Source: JBBQXY01 sp038209195 (GTDB lineage: Bacteria; Chloroflexota; Ktedonobacteria; Ktedonobacterales; Ktedonobacteraceae). From it: 45,579 nt of DNA. This document shows positions 24,646-32,189 of the stretch, piece after piece. The notes beneath the pieces are model-generated. The model was not told the origin of the DNA and did not search any database. It worked only from the letters and a program-made list of their open reading frames with translations. Numbering within the stretch: the first letter of the stretch is position 1; every line of letters starts with the position of its first letter. The DNA is taken from contig JBBQXY010000026.1 of assembly GCA_038209195.1 (NCBI GenBank), positions 1 through 45,579 on the forward strand. Direction: 5' to 3'. A program made the position numbers and the translations under genes.

Positions 24646-25272
24646 TCAGAAGCCAGGGCCGCCCATGGTGTCTTTGGTTAATGATGCTGGACGTGGGGCA
24701 GGACGTGATGCGGTGGCACCATCAAGTTCCGCGGCGTCTTCGTAGAAATCTTCTTCCTCTACGTCGTTCTCATCGGTGGGCACCTCCAGGCTTTCCAGCC
24801 CTTTCTCAATACTGAGGATCGAGCGGCCCACGTCCATTTCAATACTGCTCAGATGATCTTTCAGGTTGCGCAACGTCTCGGTGACGTAGTTATCCGCGTC
24901 AACTTTGAGAAGTGAGCTATGTTCTTCGGCTTGCCGTACTACGTTTCGGGCCTGCTCTTCGGCCTGGCGCATTAGCTCTTGCGAGCGGGCTTCGGCGGCT
25001 CGTAAGAGGCCTTCACGATTCATCGCTCGTTCGGTTTCTTCGTGCGCACGGGTGAGGAGCGTAGTGGCATCTGCCTGAGCCTGGGCAAGGATGCGTTCTT
25101 TCTCCTGGATGACACGGCGAGCTTGCTTGATCTCATCGGGGATGGAGGTCCGCATCTGATCAACAATGTTCAGGATTTCTCCTTCTTTCATGATGATCTG
25201 GTTGACCAAAGGCATTTTGCGACTATTGGCGATGAGATTCTCCAAGCGATCTACAAGATAGAGTATATCCAT
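24646..25272 (-). CDS. coiled-coil protein (DivIVA-like / subunit H-like)
   Basis: A 208-residue, mostly helical protein. Residues about 1-60 are ordered (MDILYLVDRLENLIANSRKM; MKEGEILNIVDQMRTSIPDE), followed by a long Ala/Glu/Gln-rich coiled coil to about residue 150 and an acidic tail (ENDVEEEDFYED). GAGGGA lies five bases before the ATG at 25272; the longer frame runs into a palindromic repeat. It sits between coaD and DUF177, as do similar proteins in other Chloroflexota. A cytoskeletal or envelope scaffold role is inferred. Confidence 0.7.
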   Translation of the reverse strand: MDILYLVDRLENLIANSRKMPLVNQIIMKEGEILNIVDQMRTSIPDEIKQARRVIQEKERILAQAQADATTLLTRAHEETERAMNREGLLRAAEARSQELMRQAEEQARNVVRQAEEHSSLLKVDADNYVTETLRNLKDHLSSIEMDVGRSILSIEKGLESLEVPTDENDVEEEDFYEDAAELDGATASRPAPRPASLTKDTMGGPGF

Positions 25273-25322
25273 CGTGTCCCTCATTTCCCGTCTGTGCCGT
25301 ACAAATTCATTCAAGTGAGGCC

Positions 25323-25343
25323 GGACGCCCACAAGGGGCGTCC
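25323..25343. repeat. GGACGCCC/GGGCGTCC palindromic unit
   Basis: A short hairpin, GGACGCCC-(5)-GGGCGTCC followed by CTAC, just upstream of the coiled-coil gene. The same unit, with one changed pair, occurs inside the MFS gene at 17722. Confidence 0.55.
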
Positions 25344-25417
25344 CTACATGTCAGGATTCCCTCGCCCTTCACTTGAAGATTGACAGAGTACTAGTGGGTG
25401 CATCTTCCCTTGCGTCC

Positions 25418-25924
25418 TTACATGTTCAATTTCTGTTGCAATGCTTTCGCTACGACGGGGGGAAGCATATCGGTGACATCGCCGCCCAGACGTGCAACTT
25501 CCTTGAGTAAGGACGAGCTGACAAAGAGCTGCTCCAGGTTGGTCAATAAACAGAAGGTCTCAATTTCGGGTGCGAGCTTGCGGTTCATCAGACCTTGCTG
25601 AAATTCCGCCTCGAAGTCATTGGGGGAGCGCAAACCTTTGACGATTGCTTGACCACCGACTGAACGAACATAATCAACCAGCAATGTAGTAAATTTCTCG
25701 ACGCGCATGTTCGCTATGCCCTCGGCGGAGATCACTTCTTGCCAGAGCGCGACGCGTTCTTCGACCGAAAAGAGCAGTTTTTTAGCGGGTAAGGCATAAA
25801 CAGCAACAATGAGTGTATCAAAGTGTTGCGCGGCGCGCCGTGCGATATCGAGATGACCGTTGGTGAGTGGATCGAAGCTCCCAGGATAGACGGCGATACG
25901 GTTGCGTTTTTCCTCACTGCTCAC
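25418..25924 (-). CDS. coaD: phosphopantetheine adenylyltransferase
   Basis: A 168-residue nucleotidyltransferase for the fourth step of coenzyme A synthesis. The N-terminal YPGSFDPLTNGHLDIARRAA carries the HxGH-type TxGH motif, and the C-terminal part has KGLRSPNDFEAEFQQGLMN and the ISSTLLKEV-like VSSSLLKEVARLGGDVT. The start is a GTG at 25924, eight bases after GAAGGG. Its product feeds ACP and FabD, encoded downstream. Confidence 0.95.
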   Translation of the reverse strand: MSSEEKRNRIAVYPGSFDPLTNGHLDIARRAAQHFDTLIVAVYALPAKKLLFSVEERVALWQEVISAEGIANMRVEKFTTLLVDYVRSVGGQAIVKGLRSPNDFEAEFQQGLMNRKLAPEIETFCLLTNLEQLFVSSSLLKEVARLGGDVTDMLPPVVAKALQQKLNM

Positions 25925-26027
25925 GCTTTTATCCCTTCAGTCAATACAAAAAGGCTGTTCATGTTTGGTTGAAATTGCGACCATCCTCATTAAATCATAT
26001 CAACGTATTTTCGGCAATAGTTGGGAT

Positions 26028-26144
26028 GTTGTTCTTCATTTGATAGGCCGCCTTCGGCGGCGGGTAAGAGAGAAAACTAGGGCGCAGCCCTAGAACCCAG
26101 TCAAAGGGCTAGCGCCCTCTGATACCTGTCCCCCAGACAGGGTG
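26028..26144 (+). repeat. MITE-like repeat, copy E, with a second repeat attached
   Basis: The palindrome and the CTAGGGC hairpin are intact, but the second hairpin is degenerate (AAGGGCTAGCGCCCTCT). A CCTGTCC-CCC-AGACAGG unit (26125-26141) follows directly, belonging to a separate repeat family also at 26762 and 30813. Confidence 0.75.
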
Positions 26145-26176
26145 CTCCTGCTTTCCCCCCGAAAGGATGGAGAGCT

Positions 26177-26245
26177 GATGTGTCAGTGTGTAGAGCGGGA
26201 GTGGTTGTCTTCGGCAACCACTCCCGCTCTACACACTGACACATC
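26177..26245. terminator. long hairpin (31-bp stem) after a small membrane-protein gene
   Basis: Arms 26177-26207 and 26215-26245 pair perfectly around a short loop with a TTCG-like centre. It ends ten bases from the minus-strand stop at 26255. Confidence 0.65.
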
Positions 26246-26254
26246 GCTCGTTTA

Positions 26255-26638
26255 TTAGACTGCTGAGGTCTGTCTGGCGCGTTTTCTGGTTCGGCTGGCG
26301 ATTGTCTCACCCAGGCCAATGGTTGAGAGGCCGAGTAGCAGGTGAATGACCTGGATAATCCAGTGGAAAGAACCAAGAGCCCATTGATCTTGGTACAGGC
26401 CGACGATTACGAGGATTAAGCCGACGACGAATGTTGCGACTGCTAGGGCGAAACTGCCGCCCTTTTGAAAACCCTGCACTAGCCCAATGACCCAGAGGGC
26501 AAGGACGACAATAATGCCGACAAGCATATGAATGGGTTTGAGAGTGTCAAAATTTCCCGTCCAGAGTAGGATGCCCAGTATCACTGCCAGTAGCACACCG
26601 ACGCGCAAAATCCAGGCAGAAATGGTAATGACTCGCAT
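26255..26638 (-). CDS. hypothetical four-helix membrane protein
   Basis: A 127-residue protein with four hydrophobic helices and short loops; the last segment ends in a basic RTRKRARQ tail. I set the start at the ATG at 26638, with GGAGGA ten bases upstream; the longer frame is not supported. Two His residues lie in or near helices (PIHMLVG, VIHLLLG), which might suggest haem or metal binding, but this is speculative. No family recognised. Confidence 0.7.
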   Translation of the reverse strand: MRVITISAWILRVGVLLAVILGILLWTGNFDTLKPIHMLVGIIVVLALWVIGLVQGFQKGGSFALAVATFVVGLILVIVGLYQDQWALGSFHWIIQVIHLLLGLSTIGLGETIASRTRKRARQTSAV

Positions 26639-26676
26639 GTTGTTTCGATCCTCCAATAAAAATGAAAGTTTCCTCT

Positions 26677-26850
26677 TGCTCTGTTTCACTTCATGTGACG
26701 TGCCGCCTACGGCGGCGGGGAAGAGAGGAAGACTAGGGCGCAGCCCTAATTACCTGTATTACCTGTCCCCCGGACAGGGTGCGGACAGGGTGCAGTCAAG
26801 GGGCGGCTGTCCCTTGCATCCCTGCTCGTCACATGAAGTGGAGCAGAGCA
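26677..26850 (+). repeat. MITE-like repeat, copy F, with best-preserved ends and a nested insertion
   Basis: The ends 26677-26700 and 26827-26850 are inverted copies with 22 of 24 bases matching, the clearest terminal inverted repeat in the set. The element is interrupted between CAGCCCTA and CAGTCAAGG by about 45 bases containing the CCTGTCC-CCC-GGACAGG unit (26762-26778). Confidence 0.88.
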
Positions 26851-26911
26851 CTCTGTATATTCTAACGCAGATTTGTCGCGAGTGGTACTGTTGTGGGCGG
26901 GTGTTTGGTAG

Positions 26912-27154
26912 TTATCCCAGTCTGTCGATGATCGCTTTAGCTTCTGCCAGGCTGGTGCCAGTTTTCTCACGGTAAAGTTTGATGGCTTCTATTTTTCTGC
27001 CTTTTCGGACTAATGCCAGGGCTTCGAGCATGAGCGGGCTAATGTCTGGTACGTAGGCTTTTTCTTTTTCTTCGAGTTTGAGTTCTTTGAGTAGAAATGC
27101 TACTTTGCGTTCCAGGTCCATGATGCGTTGTCGGCTTTCGGTGTCAAAGTCCAT
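26912..27154 (-). CDS. small protein with L7/L12 C-terminal-domain-like fold
   Basis: An 80-residue protein. Residues 1-35 form a charged helix that may be a coiled coil (RQRIMDLERKVAFLLKELK). The C-terminal LALVRKGRKIEAIKLYREKTG, TSLAEAKAIIDRL matches the pattern of the ribosomal protein L7/L12 C-terminal domain, the part that contacts translation factors. The true L7/L12 N-domain is absent. AGAAGGT precedes the ATG. It stands between two repeat copies, upstream of no obvious partner. Confidence 0.7.
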   Translation of the reverse strand: MDFDTESRQRIMDLERKVAFLLKELKLEEKEKAYVPDISPLMLEALALVRKGRKIEAIKLYREKTGTSLAEAKAIIDRLG

Positions 27155-27274
27155 GGTGGTACCTTCTAAAGGATGTGAGCTTGATAGATACTTTCGTGTC
27201 TATCAAGCGTTTGTTGTTTCTGTATGTATTATGAGGGTCTCATAAAACTTTGCTTTGTGCAAGTAGCTTGGCGG

Positions 27275-27387
27275 GTACTTTGTTTGCCTTTATGTGAAAT
27301 GCCGCCTGCGGCGGCAAGGGAAAGAGGAGGAAGAACTAGGGCGCAGCCCTAGAACCCAGTCAAGGGGCGGCGGCCCCTTGCAACCCC
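27275..27387 (+). repeat. MITE-like repeat, copy G
   Basis: The left flank GTACTTTG...TTTATGTGAAAT is followed by a complete core (27301-27387). It ends five bases before the recG stop codon on the opposite strand; the right terminal repeat is missing or lies inside recG. Confidence 0.85.
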
Positions 27388-27392
27388 GTGGG

Positions 27393-30116
27393 TTAGTGGG
27401 CCATGAAGTTTTGCCAGAAGAGGTGCATGCGTTCGCGTAGGGGGGCGTGCTCTGGTTTGCGCAGGTAGGGGTCGAGTTGCCAGAGTTTGGTGGCTAGCGA
27501 GCGCGACAGTTCGATGAGTTTTGTGTCGCTGAGGTCGGCCATGCGCAGTTCGGGCATGCCGCTCTGGCGGACGCCGATGAAGTCACCGGGGCCACGCAGG
27601 CGCAGGTCTTCTTCGGAGAGACGGAAACCATCGTTGGTTTTTTGGAAGACGTCCAGGCGTTCCTGGGCGGTCACGCTGGCATCGGCGCTGAGGACGTAGC
27701 AGTAGGATTGTGCCTTGCCGCGCCCAACGCGACCACGGAACTGGTGGAGTTGGGAGAGGCCAAAGCGGTCGGCATCTTCGATGACCATGACGGTAGCATT
27801 GGGTATGTCGATACCGACTTCAATGACCGAGGTGGCAACCAGGATGTCCAGTTCGTGGTCGCGGAAACGGCGCATGGTCTGGTCTTTCTCGGCGGGTTTC
27901 ATGGCGCCGTGGAGGAGGCCCATGCGTTGATGGGGGAAGACGTCGCGGCTCAGGCGTTCGTACTCACTGGTGGCGGCTTTGACGGTCAGCGTTTCAGATT
28001 CTTCGATGAGGGGGCAGATGATGAAGGCCTGATGTCCATCGGCGACCTCGTGGGCGATGAGGGTGTTGGCTTCTGTCCGACGTGCTCCGGTGCGCCAGCG
28101 CGAGATGATGGTCTGCCGACCGGGGGGGAGCTGGTCGATGGTCGAGACATCCAGATCGCCGTAGAGGGTGAGGGCGAGTGTGCGCGGTATGGGCGTTGCC
28201 GTCATGACCAGCATGTGCGGATGATAGCCCTTCTGGCGTAGTAGGTCGCGTTGCTCCACGCCAAAGCGGTGTTGCTCATCGACAATTACCAGTCCGAGCC
28301 GTTGGAAATGGACATCTTCCTGGATGAGCGCGTGTGTGCCGATGGCGACCATGGCCTCGCCGCTTTCGATGGCAGCGCGTCCCATAGTGCGTTCGCGCTG
28401 TTTCAAGCTGCCTGTTAAAAGGACGGTACGGATGCCAAAGGGTTCCAGCATGACGCTGATGCTACGGGCGTGCTGTTCCGCCAGGAGTTCGGTGGGAGCC
28501 ATGATGGCTCCTTGGTAGCCATTCTGTACTGCGACGAATAAGGCGGCGGCGGCTACCGCAGTTTTACCGGCTCCGACATCACCCTGGAGCAGGCGGCACA
28601 TTGGTTTGCTCTGACCGAGATCACGCAATATTTCGTTGATGACGTGTCGTTGGGCATTGGTAAAGCGGAATGGTAGGGTGGCCTCAAATGGTTGTGTCGT
28701 GACGACCGATACCTCCGACCAGAGTGTCGTAACGAGGGCGTTGGAGGTTTCCTCTGCTTCGTCTGGTGCTGTTTGGGTCTGTTCAGGGGAGGCAGGGGAG
28801 ACTTCGGCGGCAACAAATACTTTTGTGGGGTCGATTTTGAAGGCGTTGCCTTGGGGAGCTTCGCGTTGCCAACGACTGCGCCGCTCTTGCATGCCGAGTT
28901 GGATGAAGAAGAGTTCGTCAAAGGCCAGGCGGCGACGGGCGGAGATCAGGGCGATATCGCTTTCGGGATAGTGAATGTGCGAGACGGCGTCGGGTAAAGG
29001 CATTAATTTGCCTTCGCTACGGATCCAGGCTGGAAGGTGGTCTGGAATCATGGCGGCGTAACGGTCAACCACCCATTTAGTGAACCGCCGCAGTGTTTTG
29101 GCGTGTAATCCCTCGGTCAAGGGGTACATGGGTACTAAGCGACCAGTATTTAACAAATCGCCCTGCTCTGGTAGTTCGTGGCTACGGGCGGAAAATTCGA
29201 TCTTGTTGCCGAAGCGTTGCTTGACACCTGTTACTACGAGGTAGGAACCCTGGGCAGCCTTCAATTGTTTTTGCAGATAGGGTTGATTAAACCAGGAGAT
29301 GCTGATTTTGCCGGTTTCATCGGAGATGGTGGCAATGGTGCGAGTACGCCCACTGCCCGTGGGGGATGTTTTCACTTCCCAGATCAGGCCCATGGTGGTG
29401 GTGACTTCATTGAAGGGAATATTGGCGATTTTGGTCAGTTTGCTATAGTCGCGGTGTTCACGAGGAAAATAAAAGAGCAGGTCGCGCACTGTCCGTATGT
29501 TCAAGTTGTGTAGGCGGGCCGCGACGGTTGCACCCACGCCAGGAACGGCGGTGATATCGGCACTGAGTAGCGTCAGTACGGTGTGACCGGCGGTCATGCC
29601 GGCTTCGAGACGGATGGTATTGTGCTGTATCGTGGCGGGAGATGGGGTTTTTCCTTCGGCCTTAACTTCGGGCTTTACAGGTGGTTTTGCGCTGGTGGGC
29701 GCTGGTGCTGTGTTGGCTGTGTTTTTGACAACGGGAGGAATGGTACTATGTTGTGCTGACGCAGTATCTCGTGCGGGGGAAGTAGTTTTTTCAGGCGAAC
29801 TAGGTGAAGGTTGCCCATTGGCATCATTTTCTAATTCGTGCAGGATGGCAAGGGCGGCACGCAAGCTGGCAGCGCGCTGCATGGGGTCCTGGCGGCGATA
29901 CCCTTCCAGGTGTTCGGCAAAGTGATGGATGGGTCGCAGGTCAAGCCCGGCCTGTTTGCAGGCAGCACTGGTTTCCTCGGCCCAACGTGAGACAAAGAGT
30001 TCTAGTCCGCCCGGTTTGATGGCCTGGTCCTGGTGATTGGTGCGCTGCTCGTGCTGTAAGACTTTACGCGCACGCTCTACGTACATGGATAGGGCGTTCT
30101 GGATTGTATTTGACAT
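27393..30116 (-). CDS. recG: ATP-dependent DNA helicase RecG
   Basis: A 907-residue branch-migration helicase. Wedge domain begins near residue 190 (VPGVGATVAARLHNLNIRTV, DLLFYFPREHRDYS). Helicase motifs: QGDVGAGKTAVAAAA (I), DEQHRFGVEQR (II), MTATPIPRTLALT (III), ATSVIEVGIDIPNA (V) and HQFRGRVGRG (VI), with LRGPGDFIGVRQSG at the C-terminus. It remodels stalled replication forks. About 180 residues before the wedge, including a Pro/Ala/Lys-rich linker, exceed the usual length. I set the start at the ATG at 30116; the further open frame has no site. Confidence 0.95.
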   Translation of the reverse strand: MSNTIQNALSMYVERARKVLQHEQRTNHQDQAIKPGGLELFVSRWAEETSAACKQAGLDLRPIHHFAEHLEGYRRQDPMQRAASLRAALAILHELENDANGQPSPSSPEKTTSPARDTASAQHSTIPPVVKNTANTAPAPTSAKPPVKPEVKAEGKTPSPATIQHNTIRLEAGMTAGHTVLTLLSADITAVPGVGATVAARLHNLNIRTVRDLLFYFPREHRDYSKLTKIANIPFNEVTTTMGLIWEVKTSPTGSGRTRTIATISDETGKISISWFNQPYLQKQLKAAQGSYLVVTGVKQRFGNKIEFSARSHELPEQGDLLNTGRLVPMYPLTEGLHAKTLRRFTKWVVDRYAAMIPDHLPAWIRSEGKLMPLPDAVSHIHYPESDIALISARRRLAFDELFFIQLGMQERRSRWQREAPQGNAFKIDPTKVFVAAEVSPASPEQTQTAPDEAEETSNALVTTLWSEVSVVTTQPFEATLPFRFTNAQRHVINEILRDLGQSKPMCRLLQGDVGAGKTAVAAAALFVAVQNGYQGAIMAPTELLAEQHARSISVMLEPFGIRTVLLTGSLKQRERTMGRAAIESGEAMVAIGTHALIQEDVHFQRLGLVIVDEQHRFGVEQRDLLRQKGYHPHMLVMTATPIPRTLALTLYGDLDVSTIDQLPPGRQTIISRWRTGARRTEANTLIAHEVADGHQAFIICPLIEESETLTVKAATSEYERLSRDVFPHQRMGLLHGAMKPAEKDQTMRRFRDHELDILVATSVIEVGIDIPNATVMVIEDADRFGLSQLHQFRGRVGRGKAQSYCYVLSADASVTAQERLDVFQKTNDGFRLSEEDLRLRGPGDFIGVRQSGMPELRMADLSDTKLIELSRSLATKLWQLDPYLRKPEHAPLRERMHLFWQNFMAH

Positions 30117-30298
30117 AAGTTCTATTTCGCCATTCAAGGTATTGGTACTTTTTGCTCTTGTACTATAGAGGGTTTGTGGAACAAGTGTCAAGTTGGTATG
30201 CTCTGCGGCTTCGCGTGGACACTTGTGACGGTTGTGACAGGTGTTTGGAAGGGGAAGTGTCAAGAAGCGTCTCCTCGGTTTGAAACGATTGTGGTGAG

Positions 30299-30427
30299 TA
30301 GGACAATTGGGACATGGGACAGATGGGACATCTTTCATGGCTTAGTTCTCAGGGGTTCAATGCAGTTCACTTCATGGGTCCAGAAAAGATTAGGACAAAT
30401 GGGACATGGGACAAATGGGACATCTTT
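30299..30427. repeat. pair of 37-base direct repeats built of GGGACA units
   Basis: 30299-30335 and 30391-30427 match at 35 of 37 bases. Each contains three GGGACA-like units at about ten-base spacing, close to one helical turn. They lie 180-310 bases upstream of the recG start. Confidence 0.75.
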
Positions 30428-30588
30428 TTTTGATGGTACAGAGGATGAATAGGTTGGTTGTCGAAAGAGACGGATGCAGGTTCTGACAAGGTGTAGCCTT
30501 GTGTTAGCCTAGGAATATTGTACCATATTTTTTGGTGGCAAGCAAGGGGTGATTTGGGTGAAGGATGTTGTTCGGCAAGGTTCAGCCC

Positions 30589-30654
30589 TGTCATGCTGAG
30601 GGCGGCGAAGCATCTGGCGTGGCACGGAGATTCTTCGCTTCGCTCAGAATGACA
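30589..30654. repeat. 66-base TGTCATGCTGAG-type dispersed element
   Basis: Ends TGTCATGCTGAG (30589-30600) and CTCAGAATGACA (30643-30654) are inverted repeats with one mismatch, around GCGAAGCATCT and AGATTCTTCGCTTCG. I recall the same pattern as a common palindromic repeat in Chloroflexota and other environmental genomes. Confidence 0.6.
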
Positions 30655-30660
30655 AAGCGG

Positions 30661-30780
30661 CGTGTATGGACTACTCACATCGTGACCCCCGACAGTGCCA
30701 GGACATCGTAGCCGAGGGAAGGGTGCGATCCTTGCGTCCTGGCAAGCAGAGGTGGCTACGATGTGAGTAGTCCATACACG
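30661..30780. repeat. long stem-loop with nested, competing arms
   Basis: Outer arms 30661-30683 and 30758-30780 pair perfectly (23 bp). Inside, TGCCAGGAC pairs with GTCCTGGCA, and an extra CATCGTAGCC (30704-30713) can pair with GGCTACGATG at the base of the right outer arm, so two structures compete. Confidence 0.65.
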
Positions 30781-30810
30781 GGCCGATAAATCGGCAGTGG
30801 CGGCGATTAT

Positions 30811-30834
30811 TACCTGTCCCCCGGACAGGGTGCG
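30811..30834. repeat. CCTGTCC-CCC-GGACAGG palindromic unit
   Basis: Third copy of the unit nested in repeat copies E and F. Flanking TTA before and GTGCG after are also shared. Confidence 0.65.
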
Positions 30835-30913
30835 CGCCCTACGGAGTGCCGGAATAGTAAGTTAAGGTTCATAAGCGGCCCCCACAGTGCATTCCATGGG
30901 AAAAGCCATTATG

Positions 30914-31897
30914 TTAGGCTTTTCGTGCTGTTTCGTCGGCTTGCATTTGTCGCAGGTCTTTGGTGACTTGTGCGCGTGCGGTACGGAGGGCGCTGACCTT
31001 GGGCCAAATAGCTAGTGCGAGGACGACGAGCAATAAGCCTGAATTGAAATCGGTGGCCATGCCGGTCAGGATCATGCCGAAGGCTTGAGAGATGTACCAG
31101 AAGAGGACGCTGGCGACAATAGAGGCGATCAAGAATGGGCGCAACTGCTGCTCTTTGGCGACAGCCAGGCCAATGCCGAGTGCAAGGAATACTACGATCA
31201 GCGCGATATTGAGTGGGACCTCGATGTTGGTACTGGCGTTGGCGAGTTGCGTGAGCACGGGATCGACCAATACGGTATTCAGTCCGCCCTGACCAACCAT
31301 AGCGCCGATGGACTGGGATATGTTGCCTGACTGCCACCAGTAGGGTTGCAGTTGGAGGAGTGCCGCGAAGAACCAGAATGCGGAGAGAAGCCAGCGCAGG
31401 AGTTGCCGCGAGAGGAGGCCATCGCCGCCCGCCTTGCTGGTTGTGCCTTTCGTAGGTGCTTTGGACTGCTTGCGTGGCCAGACAGCCAGGCCCAGTAAAG
31501 GATAGAGGAGCACCGCACCTGGTGCCCCTGAGAGGATGCTGCTTGTTCCTGTGAACAGCATACTCATGCCCTCGCCGGCGAACCAGACTACGAATGACCA
31601 TACAATGGAGACGAGCACGAGATCTATAATCCAGCGGTCGGAGAGAAAGAGGAAGCCAAGACCGAGCAGAATTTGTATGAAGGCGATGAGTAGGTTGACC
31701 TCAATGAGGTGAAGCGTGGTCTGGGTGACGACAAACTGGAGGCTGGGTTCGACCAAGCTGGGCTGGCCTTGCAGCATTGGCTTCATGATGCCATTGACCA
31801 TATTCATACTGAACATTTGTGGCTGCAACTGTAAGAGTCCATCGATGAGCCACAAAAGGCCCAGGACCCGTTGTAGTGCTTTGCGCGAAAGTAACAT
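30914..31897 (-). CDS. membrane protein with an internal duplication
   Basis: A 327-residue polytopic protein. Residues about 10-140 and 170-310 are two copies of one domain: LLWLIDGLLQLQPQMF matches AFWFFAALLQLQPYWW, and the ends GAVLLYPLLGLAVWP and SGLLLVVLALAIWP match too, each with four helices and a loop. The family resembles uncharacterised DoxX-like proteins. I prefer the ATG at 31897; a TTG at 31918 is possible, and GAAAGGA lies between the two. No catalytic motif is visible. A transport or redox role would be speculation. Confidence 0.75.
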   Translation of the reverse strand: MLLSRKALQRVLGLLWLIDGLLQLQPQMFSMNMVNGIMKPMLQGQPSLVEPSLQFVVTQTTLHLIEVNLLIAFIQILLGLGFLFLSDRWIIDLVLVSIVWSFVVWFAGEGMSMLFTGTSSILSGAPGAVLLYPLLGLAVWPRKQSKAPTKGTTSKAGGDGLLSRQLLRWLLSAFWFFAALLQLQPYWWQSGNISQSIGAMVGQGGLNTVLVDPVLTQLANASTNIEVPLNIALIVVFLALGIGLAVAKEQQLRPFLIASIVASVLFWYISQAFGMILTGMATDFNSGLLLVVLALAIWPKVSALRTARAQVTKDLRQMQADETARKA

Positions 31898-32114
31898 ACG
31901 AAGGTTGTATCCTTTCAATGGAGCTTAAGCTTCCTCTGTGTTGAGCCAGTATTGGATGTACGCTACACTCTTAGACTATAGGGCAAAGTATATTGTGTGT
32001 CTACTAGGATGAATCTATATCTTTCACCCTAGGGTGTCTAGCAATATGTAACTTTTTTGTTTTTTAGCGTGTAAAAAAAAGTGGAACTGCAAAAAAGGCA
32101 CAAGGATAAAGAAG
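31898..32114. other. gene-free spacer
   Basis: Upstream region of the duplicated membrane protein gene. AT-rich with several A/T runs; no promoter stands out and no frame is credible. Confidence 0.4.
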
Positions 32115-32173
32115 GGTACACGACACGAAGCACCCGCAACCTGATAGGTTGCGGGTGCTTCGTGTCGTGTACC
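32115..32173. terminator. long perfect hairpin (28-bp stem) after the ArsA-type gene
   Basis: Arms 32115-32142 and 32146-32173 pair perfectly around a three-base loop. It lies 16 bases beyond the minus-strand stop at 32190. Confidence 0.65.
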
Positions 32174-32189
32174 AGAAAAAGAAAGGCTG

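Larger units (their letters stand above)
30117..30913. other. 800-base gene-free region packed with short repeats
   Basis: No credible coding frame lies between recG and the next gene. The stretch contains two 37-base direct repeats, a 66-base TGTCATGCTGAG-type element, a 120-base stem-loop with competing arms and a CCTGTCC palindrome, each listed separately. Confidence 0.6.

Noticed and set aside
27642..28241. 199-codon plus-strand frame inside recG
   Set aside because: Antisense shadow of conserved helicase motifs.
30299..30427. CRISPR-like array
   Set aside because: Only two units, each itself built of smaller repeats, with no further spacers and no cas genes.
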